The notes under the pieces were generated by a model. It was given only the letters and a program-made list of their open reading frames with translations. It was not told the origin of the DNA and did not search any database. A DNA stretch of 64,000 bases, taken from Bufo bufo. Taxonomy: Eukaryota > Chordata > Amphibia > Anura > Bufonidae. Numbering within the stretch: position 1 is the first letter of the stretch; the number at the start of each line of letters is the position of its first letter. Both the position numbers and the translations under genes were made by a program. Location of the stretch: NCBI RefSeq assembly GCF_905171765.1, contig NC_053392.1, forward strand, positions 395,712,119-395,776,118. Direction: 5' to 3'. Positions 23,417 through 34,433 of this stretch are shown here, one piece after another.

Positions 23417-24992
23417 CACTGCTCAAAAAAATAAAGGGAACACAAAAATAACACATCCTAGATCTGAATTAATTAAATATTCTTCTGAAATACTTTGTTC
23501 TTTACATAGTTGAATGTGCTGACAACAAAATCACACAAAAATAAAAAAATAGAAATCACATTTTTTAACCCATGGAGGTCTGGATTTGGAGTCACACTCA
23601 AAATTAAAGTGGAAAAACACACTACAGGCTGATCCAACTTTGATGTAATGTCCTTAAAACAAGTCAAAATGAGGCTCAGTAGTGTGTGTGGCCTCCACGT
23701 GCCTGTATGACCTCCCTACAACGCCTATGCATGCTCCTGATGAGGTGGCGGACGGTCTCCTGAGGCATCTCCTCCCAGACCTGGACTAAAGCATCTGCCA
23801 ACTCCTGGACAGTCTGTGGTGCATGTTGGTGGATAGAGCGAGACATGATGTCCCAGATGTGCTCAATTGGATTCAGGTCTGGGGAACGGGCGGGCCAGTC
23901 CATAGCATCAATACCTTTGTCTTGCAGGAACTGCTGACACACTCCAGCCACATGCTGTCTAGCATTGTCTTGCATTAGGAGGAACCCATGGCCAACCGCA
24001 CCAGCATATGGTCTCACAAGGGATCTGAGGATCTCATCTCGGTACCTAATGGCAGTCAGGCTACCTCTGGCGAGCACATGGAGGGCTGTGCGGCCCTCCA
24101 AAGAAATGCCATCCCACACCATTACTGACCCAATGCCAAACCGGTCATGCTGGAGGATGTTGCAGGCAGCAGAACGTTTTCCACGGCGTCTCCAGACTCT
24201 ATCACGTCTGTCACATGTGCTCAGTGTGAACCTGCTTTCATCTGCGAAGAGCAAAGGGTGCCAGTGGCGAATTTGCCAATCTTGGTGTTCTCTGGCAAAT
24301 GCCAAACGTCCTGCACGGTGTTGGGCTGTAAGCACAACCCCCACCTGTGGACGTCGGGCCCTCATATCACCCTCATGGAGTCTGTTTCTGACCGTTTGAG
24401 CAGACACATGCACATTTGTGGCCTGCTGGAGGTCATTTTGCAGGGCTCTGGCAGTGCTCCTCCTGTTCCTCCTTGCACAAAGGTGGAGGTAGCGGTCCTG
24501 CTACTGGGTTGTTGCCCTCCTACGGCCTCCTCCACGTCTCCTGATGTACTGGCCTGTCTCCTGGTAGCGCCTCCATGCTCTGGACACTACGCTGACAGAC
24601 ACAGCAAACCTTCTTGCCACAGCTCGCATTGATGGGCCATCCTGGATAAACTGCACTACCTGAGCCACTTGTGTGGGTTGTAGACTCCGTCTCATGCTAC
24701 CACTGGAGTGCAAGCACCGCCAGCTTTCAAAAGTGACCAAAACATCAGCCAGGAAGCATAGGAACTGAGAAGTGGTCTGTGGTCACCACCTGCAGAACCA
24801 CTCCTTTATTGGGGGTGTCTTGCTAATTGCCTATAATTTCCACCTGTTGTCAATCCCATTTGCACAACAGCATGTGAAATTGATTGTCACTCAGTGTTGC
24901 TTCCTAAGTGGACAGTTTGATTTCACAGAAGTGTGATTGACTTGGAGTTACATTGTGTTGTTTAAGTGTTGCCTTTATTTTTTTGAGCAGTG
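23417..24992 (-). mobile_element. Tc1 element, DD34E type, 1576 bp
   Basis: The inverted ends CACTGCTCAAAAAAATAAAG and the complement of the same sequence differ at only one position in 27 bp. They are flanked by TA at 23415-23416 and 24993-24994. The length and one transposase gene on the minus strand match a complete Tc1. The element is full length but its transposase has a nonsense codon. Confidence 0.95.
23676..24740 (-). pseudogene. Tc1 transposase (DD34E) with one nonsense codon
   Basis: The gene is 354 codons in a single frame from 24740 to 23676, broken only by TAG at 24501-24503 (codon 80). The N-terminus has the paired helix-turn-helix DNA-binding region ([19 protein letters not shown]). 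The catalytic residues are Asp in LLFADESRF, Asp in LMQDNARQH and Glu in [11 protein letters not shown], with 34 residues between the last two. The enzyme would cut and paste the element into TA sites in the nucleus. The rest of the frame is open, so inactivation looks fairly recent. Confidence 0.92.
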
Positions 24993-24994
24993 TA

Positions 24995-26072
24995 CTATGC
25001 AAAATGACGGTGGTGCCAGCTTAGCCAAATCAGCGGCACTCACCACATTTAGGATGTCATCATTCCGTTATTTATTGCGTTTTGCAAGACATGCACAAGA
25101 GCATCCCTTTATTTTTTTAAGCAGTGTATATATATATATATCTTAGTGATGAGGGAATCGGTTCATGCCGCTATGTATATACTATATATACAGTACCAAA
25201 AAACAGATAGCTGCAGAAGATGAAACATGCAAATCATTCACAATGGGATATTTGTTAGCTACAGTGTGTCAGTGGACGACAGGACCTTCATGTGCCATAC
25301 AGATCTTTAGGATCTGGGTTACGAAAAAGGAATCCATGTATTGTGAAAACTAGGACCAATAAAAGTGACTTCAGGTAGGACGACACATTCAATTTCATAA
25401 ACCTACTTTAAAAGAAAAAAACAAAAAACTCCAGTAGGCACAACTATTCTCCTCACATGGGGAGATCTTTTTTTTCTAAATTTGCTCCCCAATGGCCATA
25501 CATAATAGCAAGAAGTGAACTAATAATGCCACATGTATTGTTTTTGGCACAGTTTGCTGTTTCTTTGGTATTTAAATAGAAAAAAAAAAAATTGCTGATA
25601 GATTTAAAGGAATTTTTCACTTAAGTTAAAAGAAATATCATTTTTTTCCTAACACAGCTAGATGTCAGCTAATATGACTGTTAGTATATTTCAAGCCGGG
25701 ATTGTCACTCAGAAATTGTAGGCTCCAGTGAATCTCCATGTGCAGCGATACAGTCTCTAGTTTGAAAACTTCCTTAACAAATTTGCAATTCAGAAGTCAG
25801 AAGCAATCCTTGAGGAAGCTGTAATGGCGGTCATATAGTTTGTTGTTCTAGAAATAGATAAAACTAAGTTACAACAGAACATAATATTGAACGTTCGTAT
25901 TTCTATTCGGACTTGTTAGCAATAATTGGCCAGAAAATCACCTGGTCTAACAGAGCCCTTATCGGGCTCGGACTGGTCCACAGGGGTACAGGTGAATCCC
26001 CCGGTGGGCGACTAGTATCCCACCCCCTGCACAATTAGCCCATAACACAAAAGACTTACTGTACTACATATA
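24995..26072. other. unclassified; holds an orphan Tc1-like tip
   Basis: At about 25104-25127, CCCTTTATTTTTTTAAGCAG followed by TGTA matches the right tip of the neighbouring Tc1 with one change, followed by a TA microsatellite (to 25141). No left partner is visible. At 25142 a TTAGTGATGAGGGAATCGG phrase repeats the one at 23273. Otherwise no gene is seen. Confidence 0.45.
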
Positions 26073-27635
26073 CACTGCGTGCAGAATTATTAGGCAAATG
26101 AGTATTTTGACCACATTATCCTCTTTATGCATGTTGTCTTACTCCAAGCTGTATAGGCTAGAAAGCCTACTACCAATTAAGCATATTAGGTGATGTGCAT
26201 CTCTGTAATGAGAAGGGGTGTGGTCTAATGACATCAACACCCTATATTAGGTGTGCATAATTATTAGGCAACTTCCTTTCCTTTGGCAAAATGGGTCAAA
26301 AGAAGGACTTGACAGGCTCAGAAAAGTCAAAAATAGTGAGATATCTTGCAGAGGGATGCAGCACTCTTAAAATTGCAAAGCTTCTGAAGCGTGATCATCG
26401 AACAATCAAGCGTTTCATTCAAAATAGTCAACAGGGTCGCAAGAAGCGTGTGGAAAAACCAAGGCGCAAAATAACTGCCCATGAACTGAGAAAAGTCAAG
26501 CGTGCAGCTGCCAAGATGCCACTTGCCACCAGTTTGGCCATATTTCAGAGCTGCAACATCACTGGAGTGCCCAAAAGCACAAGGTGTGCAATACTCAGAG
26601 ACATGGCCAAGGTAAGAAAGGCTGAAAGACGACCACCACTGAACAAGACACACAAGCTGAAACGTCAAGACTGGGCCAAGAAATATCTCAAGACTGATTT
26701 TTGTAAGGTTTTATGGACTGATGAAATGAGAGTGAGTCTTGATGGGCCAGATGGATGGGCCCGTGGCTGGATTGGTAAAGGGCAGAGAGCTCCAGTCCGA
26801 CTCAGACGCCAGCAAGGTAGAGGTGGAGTACTGGTTTGGGCTGGTATCATCAAAGATGAGCTTGTGGGGCCTTTTCGGGTTGAGGATTGAGTCAAGCTCA
26901 ACTCCCAGTCCTACTGCCAGTTTCTGGAAGACACCTTCTTCAAGCAGTGGTACAGGAAGAAGTCTGCATCCTTCAAGAAAAACATGATTTTCATGCAGGA
27001 CAATGCTCCATCACACGCGTCCAAGTACTCCACAGCGTGGCTGGCAAGAAAGGGTATAAAAGAAGAAAATCTAATGACATGGCCTCCTTGTTCACCTGAT
27101 CTGAACCCCATTGAGAACCTGTGGTCCATCATCAAATGTGAGATTTACAAGGAGGGAAAACAGTACACCTCTCTGAACAGTGTCTGGGAGGCTGTGGTTG
27201 CTGCTGCACGCAATGTTGATGGTGAACAGATCAAAACACTGACAGAATCCATGGATGGCAGGCTTTTGAGTGTCCTTGCAAAGAAAGGTGGCTATATTGG
27301 TCACTGATTTGTTTTTGTTTTGTTTTTGAATGTCAGAAATGTATATTTGTGAATGTTGAGATGTTATATTGGTTTCACTGGTAAAAATAAATAATTGAAA
27401 TGGGTATATATTTGTTTTTTGTTAAGTTGCGTAATAATTATGCACAATAATAGTCACCTGCACACACAGATATCCCCCTAAAATAGCTAAAACTAAAAAC
27501 AAACTAAAAACTACTTCCAAAAATATTCAGCTTTGATATTAATGAGTTTTTTGGGTTCATTGAGAACATGGTTGTTGTTCAATAATAAAATTAATCCTCA
27601 AAAATACAACTTGCCTAATAATTCTGCACTCCCTG
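26073..27635 (+). mobile_element. Tc1-like element, DD37E type, copy 1 (1563 bp)
   Basis: The ends are CACTGCGTGCAGAATTATTA and the complement of CAGGGAGTGCAGAATTATTA, flanked by TA at 26071-26072 and 27636-27637. A second, inner copy of the motif (TGCATAATTATTAGGC) lies about 180 bp inside each end, the IR/DR layout of some Tc1 elements. It has exactly the same length as the copy at 46438-48000 and is nearly identical to it. Confidence 0.95.
26291..27307 (+). pseudogene. Tc1-like transposase (DD37E) with one nonsense codon
   Basis: 339 codons including the final stop, in one frame, with a single TGA at 26888-26890 where the second copy in this window has a glycine codon. The helix-turn-helix is in the first 60 residues (CSTLKIAKLLKRDHRTIKRF). 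Catalytic residues are Asp in LWTDEMR, Asp in FMQDNAPSH and Glu in [11 protein letters not shown]. Counting between the last two gives 37 residues rather than the 34 of classic Tc1, which matches reported DD37E families. The C-terminus is KKGGYIGH. Confidence 0.92.
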
Positions 27636-27637
27636 TA

Positions 27638-28840
27638 GATAAGCAGTGTACAGCACCTCAACCAGCCTACATATGTTCATATCAAAAACTAGGTAGATTA
27701 TTGAAGAAACTACACAGATTATTATTATAGGTGTATCATGTGGCTGAGACGTCTTATAGGTACAGAGACAGGCCAGATAGTATCCTCTTTTCCCAGCGAC
27801 CCACCTTCTCAAATTTGCTGCAGGGACCCCCATAATCAATCATCTTGTAGCGTGTTGCTGCTCTCTACTTCTGTGTGAGTGGGAAATATTTCAATGTATT
27901 TGTACTGAGAGCCCCGAAATAAATTTTAATGGTGGGCCCTAGGCAGCCCAGTGCGACAATAAGCTAATATACTGACAGCTAGAGTACCAAGCAATATACT
28001 GTATACGAACTCAATACACTTGCTCCCCTCCCCCTCATGACAGGATCTTGTTGGTAATGGAAAGATCAAATTTTTTAGACTCAAACTGACAGATTGCGAC
28101 AAAATAAAACCGGTCGAGAGACTTGAGCACTGAGTATTTTTGTGCAAGGTTCTTAGCTATATGTACTGTTTTTACTGTAACGGATGTTAATGGAGTCATT
28201 AGATGTTCTGAAACACTTGACTTAAATTTCCCCTTGCATTATGATGTTTCTATTATGTGCCTCTCGGTTACATATTGTCATAGTGAAAGGAATTAGATGT
28301 AGTGCAGAAAGGAAGGTAATGCAATGTTTTCTCAAAGTCGTGAGTCTCATATATTTCTCTCACTTTATATACTCTAATGAAATTCTTGGCAGCCATGTTC
28401 TAGGACTTTCATGTGTAGCTCACGTTATTGAAAGCTGCGCTATAATTTTTAACAATTTCAAATGCAGAAAAGCAATTTTCTACTGATGGTTTACGTTCAG
28501 AATAGCAGTTTCCAAATTTTATTGGTCTCTCATCTGAAACTTCAAATCCATTTAAAGTTTTCTGATTATCACGAAATAAAATTCTTCCACATGAGTTAAA
28601 AGTTTGATTAATGTTATAGTCAAGGATGAGAGCTTTTGCTAGTTTATTCATTGTTGACCTAGCAAACCATAGACCAGATATTGAATACTTTTTGAGCATC
28701 CTAAGTTACATAGTCTACATTTTACTTTTTGGCACAAATGTTTAATACTTACAGTCATATCAAAATGTATTTCCGACAAATATTCACTTTTTCAGGGCCC
28801 AAAATAAATCATCATTCATTTCCCATTGAAATCAAACAAT
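27638..28840. other. no feature seen
   Basis: No element boundary or gene is recognised. The region near 28230-28500 looks single-copy. Confidence 0.4.
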
Positions 28841-29459
28841 GGGGGGCATTTATCAAATCACATATGTCAGTTTTGTGGTCTAAAAGCGTCACGGCAACTG
28901 CAACATTTTATTCAACATTTCTTTAAATTTGGGACATTTTGTGCTCCTCGCCACTTTTTCGCAGTGGTCTATGTTTAAAAGCTAAAAGTAAGATTAGATC
29001 TGGATTATGGCTCATTTACATAATTTATGTGCAAAAGGTTGCAACCTACAGCAGGCAACCCCTGGTTTACTTTTACACATAAGGGTTCATTCACACAACC
29101 GTACGTTTTTTGGCCGGCCCTATGATAGAAATACCTGTTCTTGTCCGTGATAGTGGACAAGAATAGGACATGCTCTATCTTTCTTGCGGGGCCACGGAAC
29201 GGACATATGGATGCGAAAGGCACATGGTGTGCTGTCTGCATCTTTTGTGGCCCCATTGAAATGAATGGGTCCTCACCCGTTCAGCAATTTTGCGGACCCA
29301 AAATTACAAAATGCACCCTAAAGGTGTAAACTACATTGTACTCATGCCAGATATACTGTATCATTAACATGCAACATTTCCTAAATTTGGTGCAGGCACA
29401 CAAAGCAAAGCCAGACTTAAAACTGACACAAAAACAACCTTAAATGATAAATGACCCCC
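28841..29459. repeat. MITE with GGGGGGCATTTAT ends, carrying a nested repeat
   Basis: The outer tips GGGGGGCATTTAT and ATAAATGACCCCC are inverted and match the family at 11453-11785. Inside, about 29084-29310 is a different repeat (GGTTCATTCACACAACCGTA to GCGGACCCAAAATTACAA) with CpG-containing phrases and its own short inverted pair around TTGTCCGTGATAGTGGACAA. The outer MITE phrases resume after it. Confidence 0.6.
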
Positions 29460-30373
29460 AATATCTTTACCATTCCAGGAAAACCTTAGTTAAATATGAA
29501 GATCTGTATTCTGCTAAAATGTAACTGTTAGGCACTGTTAAACCAAAATAGGATGAATATTCTGCTAGAGTAGATGTTTTGCCACGTTATGGTAATGTCA
29601 TAGTTTAATATTATTTTATGCCACAAATTAATTCCAAATGATGTTGAAAGACATGTACTGTACATGTTAATGGATCATTATCTCTAAAGAGATGCACTTC
29701 TGTAGGTCAGCAGAAAATCCATCAAGGAAGATATAATGGCCAATGTCACAAAGCTAGGAAAGGTTACTTGGTTATAACTAGGGTTGAGCGAATCGGGTTC
29801 GGATTGCTATATCTGAACCTGATATGTTTAAAAACTTTGTTAATAATAAGGGCTCCATCTTACTGTAGTAGGGATATGTCCTCCGCTGAGGTCTTTCCGG
29901 AGTTTATGCAAATATTCCAAGACTTACTTTGCCTCACTTCTATCACTTGTCAGTTTGATTATTGCCATACATTTAGACCAAACAGTAAACATGTATTTTA
30001 GTCTGTGACTGGAAATATCTGGAGGCTGCAGACCACATTGGTAAAGGCTATAAGCAGAGCAAAATGAGCAGAGGGCAGGAGTTCTCATATCAAATGGCCA
30101 CTCTGCCTGTATCCGCTCTGCCTGCGCCCGCTCTGCTAATACCTGAAATGCCAGGAAGCTGGTGTAAGTGAGGGGTCAAACACCTCTAGACACGGATTCT
30201 TAAGTGCAATAGATGCCTGAACTAAAGGTACCTATTTAGCTAGGAAAAGTTAAAAAAAAACGTTTTTAATTAAAGTACATTACAAAAATCATTACCATCA
30301 GATGTGAAGCAGGTTTAATACAGTGTATGTGAAGGTTTAAGTACACTTTGAACCTCTGTTTTTTCTCAACTGT
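29460..30373. other. unclassified; one hAT-like tip
   Basis: CTAGGGTTGAGCGAATCGGG at 29779 resembles the left tip of the TAGTGATGAGCG hAT-type elements at 33939 and 45310, but I see no matching right end. A short internal repeat CCGCTCTGCCTG occurs near 30115. No gene is recognised. Confidence 0.4.
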
Positions 30374-31430
30374 GACTGAAAGCAATCTATGTATGTATAT
30401 ACACTTACAAACAGAATGCTATCAGTCAATGATAACACCTTCTCCATGTACAACTGTCAAAGACTGACAGCTATCTCTGTATATACACTTACACAGAGAA
30501 TCCGATCAATCATTGATAACACCTCCTCTGTGTACAACTATCAGTGACTGACAGCTATCTCTGTATACACACTTACAGAGAGAATCCTATCAATCATTGA
30601 TAACACCTCCTCTCTGTACAATCAGTGACTGACAGCTATCTATGTATACACAATTACACAGAGAATACTATCAATCACTGATAACACCTACCCTGTGTAC
30701 AATCAGTGACTGACAGCTATCTATGTATACACACACAGAGAATACTATCAATGGTTGATAACACCTCCCCTGTGTACAACTATCAGTTACTGACAGCTAT
30801 CTATGTATACACACTTACACAGAGAATCTTATCAATCATTGATAACACCTCCACTGTGTACGACTATCAGTGACTGACAGCTATCTCTGTATACACACTT
30901 ACAGAGAGAATCCTATAAATCATTGATAACACCTCCCCTGTGTACAATCAGTGACTGACAGCTATCTATGTATACACACTTACACAGAGAATACTATCAA
31001 TCACTGATAACACCTTCCCCCTGTACAGCTATCAGGGACTGACTGCCATCTCTGTATACACACTTACACACAGAATGCTATAAGTCAATGACAACACCTT
31101 CTCCATGTACAATTATCAGTGACTGACAGCTATCTCTGTATATACACTTACACAGAGAATCCTATCAATAATTGATAATACCTCCCCTGTGTACAACTAT
31201 CAGTGACTGACTGCTATCTCTGTATATACACTTACAGAGAGAATCCGATCAATCATTGATAACACCTCCCCTGTGTACAACTATCAGTGACTGACTGCTA
31301 TCTCTGTATATACACTTACAGAGAGAATCCGATCAATCATTGATAACACCTCCCCTGTGTACAACTATCAGTGACTGACAGCTATCTATGTATAAATACT
31401 TACACATAGAATGCTATCAATCATAAAGAT
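30374..31430. repeat. satellite array, about 13 units of 84 bp
   Basis: The repeated phrase GTGACTGACAGCTATCTCTG recurs at about 30374, 30463, 30546, 30627, 30708, 30787, 30872, 30953, 31037, 31121, 31205, 31289 and 31373. The period is 84 bp, with some units of 79-81 bp that lack part of ACAACTATC. Each unit contains ATCAATCATTGAT, itself a small palindrome. The two units beginning at 31205 and 31289 are almost identical. A run of C and A (31435-31453) follows the last unit. Confidence 0.95.
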
Positions 31431-31499
31431 AACTCCCCCCCCAAAAAAAAAAAAACTTAAAAGAGGATATAATAAAATGTAATTGTCTAATACCAATTT

Positions 31500-33345
31500 T
31501 TTTTATGAAACTGGTGCTCTCCGGCTCTCTCTCTCTTCTTCTCCTTCTGCCCCTGTCATGACCCTTTGGCTCACATTGCCCACTTGGACACGATTATCAA
31601 TTTGGTCTTGGTGACCGAATGTCTGGGGTCCCTCTCTCCGGGTTTGGCTCCCCCTCCTTCTCCCAATAAACCAACTACCAGTGGCGACCTAAGTCGTATA
31701 ATTAATTCAGTCATGCTTATGAATTATCGGATCAAAAGTGATCCTATTATATATATTGTGTGGCCAGAATGGGGTCTATCTTGTAATTGTTTTTTCCCTG
31801 TAATGGCCTAAAAAGAATGTTCCATCCGGTGGAACCAAGTCTTTTTGATGGAGATTGCTTAACCCTTATCAAGTATCAAAAATTTTCCTTCCATCTTTTC
31901 AAACCCCCCCTCCCCTCTCCTCTCCCCCATTAATATATAGTCAATCAATTATTTTCCCATTGTGGTATTAATTTAATCCCATCTAAGTATCTTATGGAAA
32001 GATAATATAATGTTGTAATTATCGGCATATCCTGATACTGAATCATACTGAATGTATCGCCGGCTGTAGGATATCTGTCTATTCCAGCCTATGATCAGAC
32101 CTCTGAATCGCATGGTGGAACGCATATTGAGTTCCAGAACAACTTCCGGTTTTGCAGAATGCGACTGTGGACGTCATTTCCGGTATATTTACATCACGTC
32201 CGGTCTGTGGAACGCACACTGCGTTCCAAATCGGCGTCCGCATGCTACATCGATGCTGTATTCACTAGAAAGTGATCTATGACTGTATTTACACTACAGC
32301 AGTATGGGAATTGATTTAATGGGGAACCTTTATTGTATGACAGTTTGATCTAGTGATTTTATATCATATATAGGAGAAGTTTAATGTTTTAAGGGGGAGG
32401 GATTTATTAGGGGTGGATCCTTTATAAGGCGCTGATTTTGATTTAGACTTGGGGACACCGGTCATCTATAGCCTTCATCTGGGCTCCTACTCCTGGAGGG
32501 TCTCGACCGAGGGACACAATATAAAAAATCTTTATTATGAGACACTGCTGTTGGAGCATCATTCTCCTCTTCCCCTGACAAACCAGTCAGAACTTATACT
32601 GGCTGGGGAAACGTAACCTTGGGATTTTTTGTTTTCTCTTGTTTTCTTTTTTATGTTACATTTACGTTCTCTGCTTGGTGTCATATAGGATAGGGTAATA
32701 CAGGGTGAGCCAGGTTAGGCACGAGGACAGGGAGCCCCTACCTTCAAGGGGTGTCCCTGGGCTTAGTCCAGCAAGGGATATGGAGGGAAATGTGTAGGAT
32801 AGGTTCTTCCCCATTTCTGTTCTCTTAAAAGGGTGTCATAATCTACTGGGTATTATTTCTCAGAGCTTTTTTATCATCACTATTGCCTCTGGACCACCCC
32901 GGATCCCATCCGTACCAGATGATCACCTGATTGTTTGTCTCTGACCAGTGCTGGATTACCACCTGGTTGAGAAACACGTCATCCATTGGTCTTTCAGCTA
33001 ACCGTGAGTAGCAACAAAATATCTCTGAAGTGTATTTACCACTCTGTGTGTTTGTTATTCTAGGATGGCCTTTATAATATCAGGTGATCACTGAGTTGAA
33101 AATGTTTCTCTTTTTATTTGATGTATTTGACTCCTCAGCTGACCGCTGAATCACATACTGAGTAACCCTGATTGGGTACATTCACATGTACCGCAGCAAT
33201 ACCTTTTTGATTCTGAGCATGACCACATAATATGTATTGTATTAGTGCTTTCTTGACTCTCCTGTTATATGTAGTCCGGCTGTTGGCCAGTTTTTAGTAG
33301 ACGATTAATAAAAGGTATATTTTAATTGGGAAGGTGTCCAAGTTT
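31500..33345 (+). mobile_element. probable non-autonomous Penelope-type element
   Basis: There is no reading frame with a recognised domain. The middle has GC-rich, CCGG-containing phrases (32100-32280). At 32577 CCTGACAAACCAG, a stem (CCAGT/ACTGG) and GGGGAAACG follow in the order seen at the 3' ends of Penelope-type elements, and AATAAAAGG lies at about 33308. The layout parallels 62036-62960. The core box reads CTGACAA rather than CTGANGA. Borders are approximate. Confidence 0.4.
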
Positions 33346-33930
33346 ATATTGATTTATTCTTCCCTTATATATATTCACTGCAAAAGTGTTTTTTGATGTG
33401 GTAGAGTTTATAACACCAATATCAGTGCAATTGTTTGTCTTTACCTAGTCTTCGTACATCTGGTTGTGGAATATATTGTATTTTAGATAGATATTGTAGA
33501 TAACATGGTTCTAGAGACAAGCTATCCCGGCTTATTATTCTTTTGCCTATCCAGTGTGTAGTTTGATTGCTTTTTTCCAAGTCAATATTAGGATAGATGA
33601 ATTGTTAAACCTTTAAATCTGAGGATGTAAACAGATGTGACAGATATATTTGCTGTTTGAATTTAATTAACCTACAAAGCTGAATCTACAAGACACAGAT
33701 GTGAAGAATTCTTGTCACTTGTTATCTTCCTACAACTTGCAAACATGAACCTTATAACCTGCCTTTCATTATAAAAATATAGAATAAAAATGAAATAAGA
33801 ATTTCATGTATTTAAACCGTTGACATGTGAGGATATTGGCAATTTATCTAAACAGTGAGCCTTTTCCTTTAGCCTTCAAAAGCAACACATTCCCTACCTG
33901 TCAATAGATGGCTGGTCAAAGAAGCCACTG
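33346..33930. other. no feature seen
   Basis: AT-rich sequence without recognised elements. Confidence 0.4.
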
Positions 33931-33938
33931 ATAATAAA

Positions 33939-34425
33939 TAGTGATGAGCGGCAGGGGCAATATTCAAATTCGAGGTAATTTGCAAAAATTTGGGCGAATA
34001 TTCATCATATATTCGCAAATTTGAAAATTTGCTATAATTTTCTTGATTGAGAAAATCCTCAATGTAATATGCGCATATTGCGCGTGCAATACAGGTGTGG
34101 GTCACTGTTGCTACATTTTTCCTGCTCCTAGAAGTTTTCTGGGACTGGAGAAAATGGTTGGCACGGCAGAAAATTACAATAGCTTTATATGCAGATAGAG
34201 TATATTTGCGATTGCGCAAATCGGTAATTAATGATGTGCATATTTTTGAGCAATACGTGTTGCTAAGCTCAGACAAAGACATTGCAATCTTCTCATTGGC
34301 CCACAAGCAAGAAGGGAGGTTACTGATCTAGAATATTCTCAAATACGAATATATAGCACTATATTCTAAATCTTGCCGATATTCGCGATTAAAATTCGGA
34401 ATACGAATATTTGCGCACAACACTA
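33939..34425. mobile_element. hAT-type MITE, TAGTGATGAGCG ends
   Basis: The left tip TAGTGATGAGCGG and right tip GCGCACAACACTA are inverted with a few changes. Flanking 8-mers ATAATAAA (33931-33938) and ATAAGAAA (34426-34433) differ at one base. The arms are rich in GAATATTCG-like phrases that pair across the element. It shares tips with 38025-38293 and 45310. Confidence 0.7.
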
Positions 34426-34433
34426 ATAAGAAA

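Noticed and set aside
23965..24632. Long open frames opposite the DD34E transposase
   Set aside because: They lie antisense to a clearly coding transposase and have no motif of their own.
30374..31430. CRISPR-like array
   Set aside because: The 84-bp units are contiguous tandem repeats without unique spacers, and the context is vertebrate. It is a satellite.
33869..34306. 145-codon open frame on the minus strand
   Set aside because: It spans the border and arms of a hAT-type MITE, so it cannot be a conserved gene.
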